From the NCBI GenBank assembly GCA_934565775.1, contig CAKTIN010000013.1:1-31016 (forward strand): DNA of 31,016 bases, in the 5' to 3' direction. This document shows, one piece after another, positions 16,357 through 25,286 of this stretch (position 1 is its first letter; each line of letters begins with the position of its first letter). The notes under the pieces were generated by a model. It saw only the letters and a program-made list of their open reading frames with translations, was not told where the DNA came from and searched no databases. The DNA is from an uncultured Oscillospiraceae bacterium (GTDB lineage: Bacteria > Bacillota > Clostridia > Oscillospirales > Oscillospiraceae). The translations under genes and the position numbers were made by a program.

Positions 16357-17345
16357 TTTGCAGCCCCCTCCCGAAAAATTCTTGTCAGCGTATTGCACAG
16401 GCGATCCGGATCGGCCTCCAGGATCAGCTTCACATTGGGCTTCCCGTGAAAATACCGCGTATCCCACAGCAGTGCGCCCTCGCAGATGCCGTCCGTGCAG
16501 TCCACATCGCAGCTGGCGTCCTCCCAGCGGACGGCAATAGCCGGATCCACCAGATAGGCCACGCACAGCGCGTCGTGGATGGGCGCCGTATTTTTGCGCT
16601 CCAGCGGCTGAAGGCGGCTATAGCTCTCCCGGCGCACATGAATGTCGTTGGCCGTAAAAATGGCGGCGGTGGTGCCGACCGCGCGGATCTGCCGCTCATG
16701 CTCCTGGGTCTGGCTGCTGCTGTGGGTGGCGTCCAGGGTGCAGATGGTGATGGGCGCCCCGCATTGCAGGACAATGGCCGCAGCCTCCGGATCCTTGAAG
16801 AAGTTTGCCTCCGCCGCCGCCGTAATATTCCGCTTCCGGATGCCGCCGCCCATAATGACGATCTCCTCAATGGCTTCGGCGATCTCCGGCGCCATGATCA
16901 GCGCCAGGGCCAGATTGGTCAGCGTCCCGGTAAGCACGATCGTGACCTTCTCCCGGGCGGACCGGAGATAGTCCACATAAAACAGGGGGGCAGGCTGCGC
17001 CTCCGCGCCCTTGGGGCGGTCCGGAAGGGGCAGCAGGTCCGGGTTGAGGGAAACCTCTACCCCGTTGACCACAGACTTTCCCCCCAGGATTGGCTCTGCC
17101 ACCGGCACCTTTCTCTGAGGCCAGAGGTCCTTCGCCACCGGGAAGGCCGCCCCCCGGTACACCGGGACGGTCTCGTCCCCCGCCGCATAGGCGGCCCGCA
17201 GGGTGTTGATGGTCGTGCAATCCACAGAAATATTGCCATGGACCGCACAGAGTCCCACCACCTCCAGCTCCGGCGCCTGGATGGCCGCCATGACCGCAAT
17301 GGCGTCATCCGTCCCCGTATCCACATCCAGAATTACTTTTCGCAT
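16353..17345 (-). CDS. Inosine-uridine preferring nucleoside hydrolase (paralogue 3)
   Basis: Cleaves the N-glycosidic bond of ribonucleosides to base and ribose. In this 330-residue protein the metal-binding motif DVDTGTDDA is at residues 7-15. The core TGTLTNLALAL, the ribose-contact region AEANFFKDPEAA and the active-site stretch HDALCVAYLVDP are all present. The start at 17345 has AAAGGAG upstream. It lies 141 nt after paralogue 2, across a hairpin, and ends in an ATGA overlap with the shortened relative. Base preference cannot be told from the sequence. Confidence 0.92.
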   Translation of the reverse strand: MRKVILDVDTGTDDAIAVMAAIQAPELEVVGLCAVHGNISVDCTTINTLRAAYAAGDETVPVYRGAAFPVAKDLWPQRKVPVAEPILGGKSVVNGVEVSLNPDLLPLPDRPKGAEAQPAPLFYVDYLRSAREKVTIVLTGTLTNLALALIMAPEIAEAIEEIVIMGGGIRKRNITAAAEANFFKDPEAAAIVLQCGAPITICTLDATHSSSQTQEHERQIRAVGTTAAIFTANDIHVRRESYSRLQPLERKNTAPIHDALCVAYLVDPAIAVRWEDASCDVDCTDGICEGALLWDTRYFHGKPNVKLILEADPDRLCNTLTRIFREGAAK

Positions 17346-17372
17346 GGGCGCTCCTTTCGCTAAATAAGGGAA

Positions 17373-17401
17373 GGTGCCGGTCGTTTGAAAAAACCGGCAC
17401 C
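17373..17401 (-). other. Intra-operon hairpin between hydrolase paralogues 2 and 3
   Basis: A perfect 9-bp stem, GGTGCCGGT (17373-17381) with ACCGGCACC (17393-17401). On the minus strand the T-run falls in the loop rather than after the stem, so it is more likely an mRNA stabiliser or partial stop than a full terminator. Confidence 0.5.
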
Positions 17402-17486
17402 TCCGTCACTCAAATTTCTTCTTCGATGCGCAGAAGCAAACTGCCCGATGCGTCATCTTCCGTAGGTCCGTGCTGTGTGATTCCGG

Positions 17487-18467
17487 TTATGTGCCCTGGA
17501 CCGGGCGCTTGAAGCAGTCGCAGAGAATGTCCACAAACTTAAACCGGTCTGCATGGAAGGCAAAATATCCGTTCTTCTCCAGGGGATAGGCCCGCTGATC
17601 CACAATGGTCTGCCCCTCGCCGTAGCCCGACAGGCCGATCTCCACATGGCAGTGGCGCAGGTCGGTCAGGACCGTGGGGTCGATCAGATACGCCACGCAC
17701 AGCGCGTCATGCACCGCCGCCGCATCTGGCACGGGCAGGGGCTGCTGGGCGTTGTGGACAATGATCCGCTGCCGGCACTGCTCCGCCGCGAAGCGGGCCG
17801 CAAAGGTCCCGATCTGCTCCAGGCGCTTGCAGTCGTCCAGGGTCACGCAGGCCTCATGGGTCGCGTCCAGGGGGACCCACACCACCTTCGCCCCGCACTC
17901 CGCAAGGATCTGCGCCGCCTCGGGGTCATGCCAAATGTTGGACTCGGACCAGGGGTTGCAGTTGGTCATCTTGCTGCCGCCGCCCATGATCACGATCTGA
18001 TCGATCTTCTCCACAATATCCGGCGCGATCCGCAGGGCCAGGCCCAGATTTGTCAGGGGCCCCACGGGGACCAGGGTCACCTTCTCGGTGGCGTTGCGCA
18101 GGTAATCCACATAGAAGCAGGCGGCGGGGATGGCCTCCGCCTTGCTCTTGGCCTCCGGCAGATCCAGATGCTCCGCGTGCATCACGAAGGGCTTGCCCTG
18201 ATACATCACGGGCGGGCGCACCGGGGTGGGCACGAAGTCCTTGGTCAGATACTTCACCATTGCGGTGTCGCAGCCCCGGTACACCGGGACCTTCAGCCCC
18301 AGGGCGTCAATGAGCCGCAGGGTATTATCCGTGGTATTCTCCACGGGCTGGTTCCCCCAGACCGTGCAGATCGCAACCAGATCGATCTCCGGGGAGGTCG
18401 CCGCCGTCATGATCGCAACGGCGTCGTCCGAGCCGGTATCCACATCCATAATTACCTTAATCGCCAT
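17487..18467 (-). CDS. Nucleoside hydrolase (paralogue 2)
   Basis: A 326-residue member of the inosine-uridine nucleoside hydrolase family with DVDTGSDDA at residues 8-16, GPLTNLGLALRIAP, SESNIWHDPEAA and HDALCVAYLIDP. It is closest to paralogue 1, with which it shares GEGQTI/CEGQTI-type C-termini. The ATG at 18467 is chosen because it begins the conserved IKVIMDVDTG; the frame is open 14 codons further upstream but overlaps paralogue 1. It starts 5 nt after the paralogue 1 stop, and its ribosome site (GTGGGG) lies within that gene's end, which suggests translational coupling. Confidence 0.92.
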   Translation of the reverse strand: MAIKVIMDVDTGSDDAVAIMTAATSPEIDLVAICTVWGNQPVENTTDNTLRLIDALGLKVPVYRGCDTAMVKYLTKDFVPTPVRPPVMYQGKPFVMHAEHLDLPEAKSKAEAIPAACFYVDYLRNATEKVTLVPVGPLTNLGLALRIAPDIVEKIDQIVIMGGGSKMTNCNPWSESNIWHDPEAAQILAECGAKVVWVPLDATHEACVTLDDCKRLEQIGTFAARFAAEQCRQRIIVHNAQQPLPVPDAAAVHDALCVAYLIDPTVLTDLRHCHVEIGLSGYGEGQTIVDQRAYPLEKNGYFAFHADRFKFVDILCDCFKRPVQGT

Positions 18468-18472
18468 AGCGC

Positions 18473-19465
18473 TTACCCCACTTTCTTGTCCCGGGCAAAC
18501 AAGTCGCACAGGATGTCCGCAAATTTGAAACGGTCGCCGTCAAAGGCAAAGTAGCAGTTCTTCTCTTCGGTATAGTACCGGGGATCCAGAATGGTCTGGC
18601 CCTCGCAGAAGTCCCGGAAGCCAATATCGCAGTGGACATGGCGCACGTCCTTCAGAACCGTCGGGTCGATCAGATAGGCAATGCACAGCGCGTCGTGCAC
18701 CGCCGCCGCGTCAGGCACGTCCAGGGGCTGCCCCATGGTGTGCATCTCGATCCGCTGGCGGCAGAGCTCCGCCGCAAATTTTCCGGAGACCGTGCCCAGA
18801 GCCTCAAAGCGCCGGCAGTCGTCCAGGGTCAGGCAGGCGGCGTGGGTCGCGTCCAGGGGCACCAGGGTAATCTTCGCCCCGCAGTGGAGCACCCGCTGGG
18901 CCGCCTCCGGATCGTACCAGATGTTGAACTCAGCCGTGGGGCTCACATTGGTGATATTATAGCCGCCGCCCATGATGACGATCTCCTCGACCTTTTCCAC
19001 CAGGCTTGGGTCCATGGTCAGAGCCACCGCCAGGTTGGTCAGGGGGCCCACCGCCACCAGCGTCACCTTTTCCGTGGCCCGGCGCAGATACTGCACATAA
19101 AACTCCGGGGCGGTCAGCTCCTGCTCATGGATCACGGCGGGGGGAATGTCCAGGTAGTCGCTGTGCATCATATGCACCTTGCCGTTCTCGTCCACCATCG
19201 TGCCCCGGCAGCCCCGGCTGGCTCGGTCCAGCCGGTCCGGGCAGAGGAACTTCACCAGGGGCTCCTTGCAGCCGCGGTACACGGGCACATCCGCCCCCAG
19301 CAGCTGCACCACCCGCAGGGTGTTTTCCGTGGTTTTATCAATGTCCTTGTTGCCTGCCACAGAACACACCGCCTCCAGCTGAATGTCCTGCGACAGCACC
19401 GCAGCCATAATGGCTACCGCGTCGTCCGAGCCGGTATCCACATCCAAAATGATCTTTCTTGCCAT
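18473..19465 (-). CDS. Nucleoside hydrolase (paralogue 1)
   Basis: A 330-residue nucleoside hydrolase with DVDTGSDDA (residues 8-16), GPLTNLAVALTMDP, TAEFNIWYDPEAA and HDALCIAYLIDP. All family active-site elements are visible. It begins 2 nt after the stop of the second permease gene, so the enzyme is made together with the transporter. It would act in the cytoplasm on nucleosides brought in by that transporter. Purine or pyrimidine preference is not determinable here. Confidence 0.93.
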   Translation of the reverse strand: MARKIILDVDTGSDDAVAIMAAVLSQDIQLEAVCSVAGNKDIDKTTENTLRVVQLLGADVPVYRGCKEPLVKFLCPDRLDRASRGCRGTMVDENGKVHMMHSDYLDIPPAVIHEQELTAPEFYVQYLRRATEKVTLVAVGPLTNLAVALTMDPSLVEKVEEIVIMGGGYNITNVSPTAEFNIWYDPEAAQRVLHCGAKITLVPLDATHAACLTLDDCRRFEALGTVSGKFAAELCRQRIEMHTMGQPLDVPDAAAVHDALCIAYLIDPTVLKDVRHVHCDIGFRDFCEGQTILDPRYYTEEKNCYFAFDGDRFKFADILCDLFARDKKVG

Positions 19466-19467
19466 GA

Positions 19468-20403
19468 TTACACCTCATTCGTTCGAATTTTGTTTTTTTC
19501 CGCCGATTCCTTCACGTTGCGCACCACGGAAATCACCGTTAGCAGCACCACCGTGCACACATAGGGGAACATGGAGATCAGCTCGGAGGGCAGCTTCTCC
19601 ATCTGCATATAGTTGGACAGGGCGTCCGCACTGCCGAACATCAGCGCCGCCAGCGCCGCCGTTCCGGGCTCACCGGCCGCAATGTTCATGGCCGACATAC
19701 TGATGAAGCCACGGCCCGCCATCATATCCCGGGCGAACCAGGTCAGATAGCCCATGGACATATACATGCCGCCCAGCGCCGCAATAAAGCCGGACAGGCC
19801 GAAGGACAGGAAATAAATCCGCTTGGGAGAAATGCCCACGGACTCGGCGGCGGCGGGGTTCTCGCCCACGGAGCGGATCCGCAGGCCCGTCCGCGTCTTG
19901 TACAGGAAGAACCAGACCGCGAAGATCATGAAGAACGCCACATAGGTCAGGGCATTCTGCCCGGAGAAGATATCGCCCAGAATGGGAATATCCTTCAGAA
20001 TGGGAACATTTACATTGGGGACCGCCAGGCTGGCCACATCGCCGGAGGTATTCGCCTTCTGGCCCGTGGCCAGGTACATTACAAAGACCGTGCCGCCTAC
20101 CAGGGCCGTGTTCATGGCGATACTGGTCAGATACAGGTCGCACTTCAGAACGAAGGCGGCGTAGGAAAGGATCATGGTAATGGCGATAGCTGCCGCAAAG
20201 CCCGCCAGCATTCCCAGGGCCAGGCTCTGGGTCGCGCCGGAGACCAGCACGCCCGCCAGGGCGGAGGCCAGCATCATGCTTTCAATCGCCAGATTCATCA
20301 GCCCCGCCTTCTTGGTGACGCAGGCCGCCAGGGCGCCGAAGATCAGCGGCGTGGAGACCCGGATCACGGAAAACAGGAACTTTACGATCATATCGAGACT
20401 CAT
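19468..20403 (-). CDS. Nucleoside ABC transporter permease, NupQ-like
   Basis: Second membrane subunit of a BmpA-type nucleoside importer. The 311-residue protein has about eight to nine hydrophobic segments and the BPD_transp_2 features AACVTKKAGLMNLAIESMM near the start and RSVGENPAAAESVGI in the cytoplasmic coupling loop. Its ATG overlaps the stop of the first permease gene by one base (TAATG). The group includes YufQ/NupQ of Bacillus and similar guanosine or purine nucleoside importers. Confidence 0.93.
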   Translation of the reverse strand: MSLDMIVKFLFSVIRVSTPLIFGALAACVTKKAGLMNLAIESMMLASALAGVLVSGATQSLALGMLAGFAAAIAITMILSYAAFVLKCDLYLTSIAMNTALVGGTVFVMYLATGQKANTSGDVASLAVPNVNVPILKDIPILGDIFSGQNALTYVAFFMIFAVWFFLYKTRTGLRIRSVGENPAAAESVGISPKRIYFLSFGLSGFIAALGGMYMSMGYLTWFARDMMAGRGFISMSAMNIAAGEPGTAALAALMFGSADALSNYMQMEKLPSELISMFPYVCTVVLLTVISVVRNVKESAEKNKIRTNEV

Positions 20404-21485
20404 TATGCCGCCTCCTTATTCTTCTTTTTGGAAACATTGAAAATGAGCTTTTCCTTGAAGCCACCCATAAAGTGCTCCGCCGCAATGAGCAGGATAATGA
20501 TGGCCTGCATAATATCCACAAATTCAATGGGGATCTCCGTCGTATAGTTCAGGATGGCGGCGCCGGTCCGCATATAGGCCAGCAGGAAAGCGCCCAGGGG
20601 CACAAAGGCGGGATTCTTCTTAGACAGCACCGCGACCAGCAGGCCGTCAAAGCCCATGTTGGTCAGGCCGGTCCACATATAGCGGTCGTAAATGCCCAGG
20701 ATGTCGATGGTGCCGCCGATGCCGGACAGGGTCGCGCCCAGAACCTGGGCGGAGATCAGGCTGCCCGTCATGCCGATGCCCACTGTTTTTGCAAATTTCG
20801 CATTGGAGCCGCAGATGCGGATATTGTAGCCCAGAGGCGTTTTATAGAAGATCAGAGCCGTTACGATCACCGCCAGAATGCCCACGAACAGGCCCGTATG
20901 GATCTGGGTTCCCCGTACCAGGGTGGTCAGCTTCGCCCCAGCGGGCAGGGCCTCCGAGGCCATGTAGGTAATGCTCGTGTCATACATTTTGGTTTTCACG
21001 ATGTAGGTCGCGCCGTAAAGCAGCGCATAGTTCATCATGATGGAGACCACGGTCTCATTGATCTTAACCTTCTCCCGCAGGATTGCCGGGATGGAGCCGA
21101 AGGCAGCGCCGGTCAGGGCGCCCACCACGATCAGAATCAGGACAAACAGCAGGTGGGGCGTCTGCGCGGGCAGAATCTGGGTGGCGAACAGCGCGACCAT
21201 GCAGCCGGACATCAGATAGGTGCCCTCGCCGATCAGGTTGAAGCGGTTCGACGCGTAGACAAAACACATACCGGTGCCCGTGAGCAGATAGGGGATGAAT
21301 TTGCCGATCAGCTGTCCGAACCGCCGCTTGGAGGTAAACGGGCCGATGGCAAACATATATACCGCGTTGCCCGGGTCGTCGCTGATGATCATGATGCACA
21401 GCAGCGTCACGCCGTAGGCGATCACCAGAGCGACGAGAATTCGGAATATCTCAAAAATAAATTCGATTCTTCTTGTTTCTTTCAC
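20403..21485 (-). CDS. Nucleoside ABC transporter permease, NupP-like
   Basis: First membrane subunit of the nucleoside importer: 360 residues with about ten hydrophobic segments. The coupling-loop region is ICGSNAKFAKTVGIGM, and GMCFVYASNRFNLIGEGTYL lies near residue 75. It pairs with the NupQ-like subunit that follows. Its start overlaps the end of the ATPase gene by 4 nt (ATGA), so translation is coupled through the transporter genes. Confidence 0.93.
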   Translation of the reverse strand: MKETRRIEFIFEIFRILVALVIAYGVTLLCIMIISDDPGNAVYMFAIGPFTSKRRFGQLIGKFIPYLLTGTGMCFVYASNRFNLIGEGTYLMSGCMVALFATQILPAQTPHLLFVLILIVVGALTGAAFGSIPAILREKVKINETVVSIMMNYALLYGATYIVKTKMYDTSITYMASEALPAGAKLTTLVRGTQIHTGLFVGILAVIVTALIFYKTPLGYNIRICGSNAKFAKTVGIGMTGSLISAQVLGATLSGIGGTIDILGIYDRYMWTGLTNMGFDGLLVAVLSKKNPAFVPLGAFLLAYMRTGAAILNYTTEIPIEFVDIMQAIIILLIAAEHFMGGFKEKLIFNVSKKKNKEAA

Positions 21486-23032
21486 AGCAGTTCACCCATT
21501 TCTTCCGGCTCCATGCGCCGTACGCCGAGCATGTATTCCCCCAGTTCGTCCGCCGTAACCTTCCCGGCCACCGGGAAATGGGCGACGATCTTTCCGTTCT
21601 TCATAACCAGCAGGCGGTCCGATACCTCCAGGATCTCATTGAGGTCCGAGGACACCAGCAGGGTGGCCACACCCTCCTCCCGGGATTTCTTCACCAGGGT
21701 CTTGCGGATCATCTCCGTAGTGCCCACGTCGATGCCCCGGGTGGGCTGGTTGGCGAGAATCAGCTTCGCGCCGCTGGTGAACTCTCTGGCTACAATGACC
21801 TTCTGGATATTGCCGCCGGAGAGCATCCGGACCGGCTGGGTCCTGTCATCGCAGGCGACTTCAAATTCCCGGATCAGCGTGTCGATGGTCTTGTTGATCT
21901 TTTTCGTATTCAAGAAGGCGCCGAACCGGCGGTACTGCTTCTTATAGACCCGGTCGGCCATGATGTTCTCCCGGATGGGCAGGTTCGGGGCGCACCCGTA
22001 AACCATGCGGTCCTCGGAGATGTAGGCCAGGCCCATTTCCCGGATTTTCCGGATGCTCTTTCCGTCGGATTCCTTCCCGCAGATCGAAATCGTACCGCTG
22101 AGAGGCTGGATCATCCCGGCCACCAGCTCTGCGACCTGGTTCTGTCCGTTTCCCTCCACCCCCGCGATGCCGACGATCTCGCCGCTGCGGATGCCAAAGG
22201 AAACGCCGTTCACCTCCATCACGCCTTCGGCGTTCCGGTAGTGCAGGTCCCGGACCTCCAGGACCCGTTCCTTGGGGACAGGGGGATCCTTCTGGATCTC
22301 CAGCACCACGTCCCGGCCCACCATCATCCGGGAGATCTTCGCCGGATTCAGGGCCGAGATCACGTCGCCCCCCACGGTGTGGCCGTGGCGAAGCACCGTC
22401 ACACGGTCGCAGAGCGCCATGACCTCCTCCAGCTTATGGGAGATGAAGATGATGGCGATCCCATCCTGCTTCATGGCCTTCAGCTGCACAAAGAGCTCCT
22501 GGGTCTCCTGGGGAGTAAGCACCGCCGTGGGCTCATCCAGGATCAGGATCCGGCACTTGCGCACCAGCGCCTTGAGAATCTCCACCTTCTGCCGCAGGCC
22601 CACGCCCATGTCCGCGATGCGCTCCTGGGCGTTTACCTTCAGCTGATACTTGTCGGAGATCTCCTGGGTGATCCGGGCCGCTCCCTTCGTATCAAAGACC
22701 AGTCCTTTTACAGGCTCCATGCCCAGGGTCACATTTTCCGCAACCGTCAGAGAGGGCACCTGCATAAAATGCTGATGGACCATTCCGATCCCCTTGGCAA
22801 TTGCATCCAACGGACTGGTAATATTTGCATCCTTTCCGTCCAGCAGGATTCTTCCGCCCTGGAAGTTCTCCATGCCAAAAAGGATTTTCATCAGCGTCGT
22901 CTTTCCTGCACCGTTTTCGCCTACCAGCGCATGGATTTCTCCTTCTTGAATCACCAGATTTACATCCCGGTTGGCCATAAAGCCGTTGGGGTAAATTTTG
23001 GTGATATTCTCCATTCGAAGTACTTCTGCCAA
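21482..23032 (-). CDS. Nucleoside ABC transporter ATPase, NupO-like (double ABC)
   Basis: Energising subunit with two fused ABC domains (516 residues). The first half has Walker A GENGAGKTT at residues 38-46 and Walker B ILILDEPTAVLTP. The second half has the degenerate P-loop GVEGNGQNQ typical of this family, and its signature reads LSGGNIQKV. The layout matches YufO/NupO and the RbsA-like sugar ATPases. It follows the binding-protein gene across a hairpin and overlaps the NupP-like gene. Confidence 0.95.
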   Translation of the reverse strand: MAEVLRMENITKIYPNGFMANRDVNLVIQEGEIHALVGENGAGKTTLMKILFGMENFQGGRILLDGKDANITSPLDAIAKGIGMVHQHFMQVPSLTVAENVTLGMEPVKGLVFDTKGAARITQEISDKYQLKVNAQERIADMGVGLRQKVEILKALVRKCRILILDEPTAVLTPQETQELFVQLKAMKQDGIAIIFISHKLEEVMALCDRVTVLRHGHTVGGDVISALNPAKISRMMVGRDVVLEIQKDPPVPKERVLEVRDLHYRNAEGVMEVNGVSFGIRSGEIVGIAGVEGNGQNQVAELVAGMIQPLSGTISICGKESDGKSIRKIREMGLAYISEDRMVYGCAPNLPIRENIMADRVYKKQYRRFGAFLNTKKINKTIDTLIREFEVACDDRTQPVRMLSGGNIQKVIVAREFTSGAKLILANQPTRGIDVGTTEMIRKTLVKKSREEGVATLLVSSDLNEILEVSDRLLVMKNGKIVAHFPVAGKVTADELGEYMLGVRRMEPEEMGELL

Positions 23033-23058
23033 GCCAGCCCTCTCCTTTGTTTTAAATT

Positions 23059-23088
23059 GGGGAGATAAACCTCGCGATCTATCTCCCC
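23059..23088 (-). other. Hairpin between binding-protein and ATPase genes
   Basis: GGGGAGATA (23059-23067) and TATCTCCCC (23080-23088) form a perfect 9-bp stem in the 93-nt spacer. Such structures often raise the level of the upstream binding-protein message relative to the rest of the transporter. There is no strong T-run, so read-through is expected. Confidence 0.6.
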
Positions 23089-23125
23089 GTTTGTATCCCT
23101 AGATCAAATCAGTCCAAAATGTCGC

Positions 23126-24292
23126 TTACTGGTCTCTCCAAGCGGCAAACGCGTCATAGTCCGCGAAATCGAAGTAGGAAGGAACCTCGACCTTGCCGGA
23201 AACCACATCCTCAGTCAGCGCGTCCATGTACGTCAGAACGTCTGCGGGGGTGTTGGCTCTGTACCACTCGTTATCCGCCATGCCGACGCCGTTCTCCAGG
23301 ATGCCATAGCCCTCCACGGTGCCGAAGGGCAGCGTGCCCTCCACATAGCGGTCCAGGGTGTACAGCACGGCCTCGTCGACCTTCTTCTGCATGGAGGTGA
23401 TGATAACGTCCGCGATGTCCGCATTCTCGGAGGCCTTATAGACCGTCCACATATCGCTGTCCACGCCGATGGCGTAGATGCCGCTTGCAAAGCCGCCGCG
23501 GCGGGTCGCTTCCTTGGCCAGGCCGGGGTAGGCGGAGCCGGAAACGCCGTAGATCACGTCCACGCCGCTGTCAAACATGGCGGAGGAGACCTCCTGGAGC
23601 TTGGAGGCGTCAGCAGAACCGTTGCCATAAGCTACGCTGATCTTGGCCTCGGGGTTGGAATAGCGCACGCCCGCAATATAGCCGGTGGCGAAGTCGTTGC
23701 CCACAGGGACGTCGTTGAACAGGAAGATGCCGATCTTGTTGGACTTGGTCAGCTTTCCGGCCAGAGCGCCGGCCAGGAAGGAGCCCTCGTTCTGCTTGAA
23801 GGAAATGCCGAACATATTGTCGATGGTGGAAATGTCGGTGGAAGCGCCCAGATCGTAGGTGATGAACTTAATATCCTTATACTCGGGGGCGTACTTGATG
23901 CACAGGTCGGACAGGCCGAAGTTGGACTGGGAAACCACGATGGTGTACTTGCCGCTGTCCAGCGCATCCAGGAAGGCGTTTTCGTAAACAGAGGTGTCCT
24001 TGCCGAGCTCAATGACCTCAGCCGTCCAGCCGTACTTGGCGGCTGCGTCCTGGCAGCCCTTCCAGCCCAGATCGTTAAAGGACAGGTCGCCCAGGTTAAT
24101 GCAGAAGTACATAATGCTCTCGGTACCGGCGGGCTCCGTGTCGTCGCCCTTCGTTTCCGTCGGGGTCTCGGTGGGCGCGTCGGTGGGGTTGCTCTTGTCG
24201 GTCGGGTCGGTCGCAGCGGGGGTCTTGGCGTTGCAGGCTGCCAGGGAGAGAATCATTGCCAATGTCATTAGGATAGCGATCAGTTTTTTCAT
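23126..24292 (-). CDS. Nucleoside-binding lipoprotein, BmpA/PnrA family
   Basis: Extracellular substrate-binding lipoprotein of the nucleoside importer (388 residues). A short signal peptide ends in the lipobox LAAC with the lipidated cysteine at position 20. A Thr/Pro/Asp linker follows to about residue 48. The BMP domain then begins, with NLGDLSFNDLGWKG, the aromatic/Asn substrate-site pattern of PnrA/BmpA proteins. The ATG at 24292 is preceded by AAGGAG 7 nt away; an in-frame start seven codons earlier lacks a ribosome site. Ligand: probably purine nucleosides, by family. Confidence 0.93.
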   Translation of the reverse strand: MKKLIAILMTLAMILSLAACNAKTPAATDPTDKSNPTDAPTETPTETKGDDTEPAGTESIMYFCINLGDLSFNDLGWKGCQDAAAKYGWTAEVIELGKDTSVYENAFLDALDSGKYTIVVSQSNFGLSDLCIKYAPEYKDIKFITYDLGASTDISTIDNMFGISFKQNEGSFLAGALAGKLTKSNKIGIFLFNDVPVGNDFATGYIAGVRYSNPEAKISVAYGNGSADASKLQEVSSAMFDSGVDVIYGVSGSAYPGLAKEATRRGGFASGIYAIGVDSDMWTVYKASENADIADVIITSMQKKVDEAVLYTLDRYVEGTLPFGTVEGYGILENGVGMADNEWYRANTPADVLTYMDALTEDVVSGKVEVPSYFDFADYDAFAAWRDQ

Positions 24293-24325
24293 AATACAAC
24301 TCCTTTGTCCCAAGCATAGGTTGTA

Positions 24326-24382
24326 AGAAATCCGGCTGCTCAGACCGAATTTCTCTTATTCACCGCTTTGCGCGGAAATAAG
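24326..24382 (-). other. Two hairpins between the YczE-like gene and the lipoprotein gene
   Basis: On the minus strand the first stem is CTTATT-CCGC with GCGG-AATAAG (24355-24382). The second is AGAAATTCGG with CCGGATTTCT (24326-24354, one G-U pair). Neither has a proper T-run, and no promoter is evident between the genes. They may modulate read-through from the YczE-like gene. I do not recognise a known riboswitch in them. Confidence 0.5.
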
Positions 24383-24388
24383 CGTTTG

Positions 24389-25093
24389 TTACCGGGCGGC
24401 CCGGCGCCGCCGGTTTCTGGAGAGCTCGTTGCGTTCGTCTGCAATGCCCCAACGCTTCCAGACCGTCCGGTTCAGGCCGATCATGAAGAAGCTCAGCCCA
24501 TAGCCGTAAAGTGCCACGGAGACCACCGTCATAATGCCGTATACGCTGTGCAGGAACAGGGCGGTCCCAAAAAATACAGCCTCGCTGATGAGCTTCAGAT
24601 ATTTGTACTCGACCTTGATATGGTCGGCCAGAGTGAACAGGCAGGCCTCGAACCCCGCGGTCCCCAGGCAGACAGAGGTAGACAGGGCGCCGCCGAAGCA
24701 CCGGCACAGATAGCTCAGCACAGCCACCACGATCTTCCAGGGCAGCTGCTGGAACAGCCAGGGCAGCGCCCCCAGGGTCTGGAGCCAGCGGTTGATGAAG
24801 AAGCCCTGGATCAGGATCATGAGCACGGAGCCGATCCCCATATACCGCCGGGCAAACAGAAAGCCCAGCAGCAGCATGGAGGTGTTGAAGATCGTGTAGA
24901 CGTCTCCGGACCGGATCCCGCACCTTTCCGCAATGGCCACGAACAGGGTATTCATGGCGTCGCTGCCCCACCCATTCAGAGTCAGCAGCGCCGTCCCCAG
25001 ACAGGTAATCACCGTCCCCAGAAAGTAAATGCCGATTTTGAGGGGGAGCTTTTTCTCCAGCGCCATCTTGCGAAGTTCCGGCAGGCTTTTCAT
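24389..25093 (-). CDS. YczE/YitT-like integral membrane protein
   Basis: A 234-residue membrane protein with about five to six hydrophobic segments. The opening LGTVITCLGTALLTLNGWGS DAMNT (read as GTVITCLGTALL and NGWGSDAMNT) is the region conserved in YczE-type proteins, whose biochemical role is poorly defined. The ATG at 25093 has GGAGG 6 nt upstream; the frame continues 8 codons earlier without a better site. It is the first gene after a strong promoter and leads without a clear terminator into the nucleoside transporter genes. That makes it a candidate accessory component of nucleoside uptake, by position only. Confidence 0.78.
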   Translation of the reverse strand: MKSLPELRKMALEKKLPLKIGIYFLGTVITCLGTALLTLNGWGSDAMNTLFVAIAERCGIRSGDVYTIFNTSMLLLGFLFARRYMGIGSVLMILIQGFFINRWLQTLGALPWLFQQLPWKIVVAVLSYLCRCFGGALSTSVCLGTAGFEACLFTLADHIKVEYKYLKLISEAVFFGTALFLHSVYGIMTVVSVALYGYGLSFFMIGLNRTVWKRWGIADERNELSRNRRRRAAR

Positions 25094-25131
25094 GTTCGCC
25101 CTCCTCATATGTAGCATTTCGTTCTGAGAAT

Positions 25132-25160
25132 AGTATATGCTATATTGCCGATTGTGTAAA
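25132..25160 (-). promoter_or_regulatory. Promoter of the nucleoside operon
   Basis: Minus strand: TTTACA (25155-25160), 17-nt spacer, TATACT (25132-25137). It is the only convincing minus-strand promoter I see upstream of the transporter and hydrolase genes. Confidence 0.85.
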
Positions 25161-25184
25161 GAGGGAATAGTGCTAAATAAATTT

Positions 25185-25269
25185 CGATATTTTTTGTGCA
25201 GTTTAACGGTATTCCATGAAACAGGAAAGTGTTATATAATATAGAAAAATATCGTTTCTACGCAAACGA
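25185..25269. promoter_or_regulatory. Regulator promoter with flanking inverted repeats
   Basis: A TATAAT -10 box (25235-25240) for the plus-strand regulator has no good -35 at 17 nt. It is bracketed by a perfect 10-bp inverted pair, CGATATTTTT (25185-25194) and AAAAATATCG (25245-25254). A second dyad, TCGTTT-CTACGC-AAACGA (25252-25269), overlaps the right arm. Such repeats are likely operators, plausibly for the divergent HTH protein itself. Confidence 0.6.
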
Positions 25270-25286
25270 AGATGGGAGCGCCGGCT

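Noticed and set aside
24326..24382. Purine or other riboswitch before the nucleoside lipoprotein gene
   Set aside because: Two hairpins are present, but none of the conserved cores of known riboswitches could be recognised.
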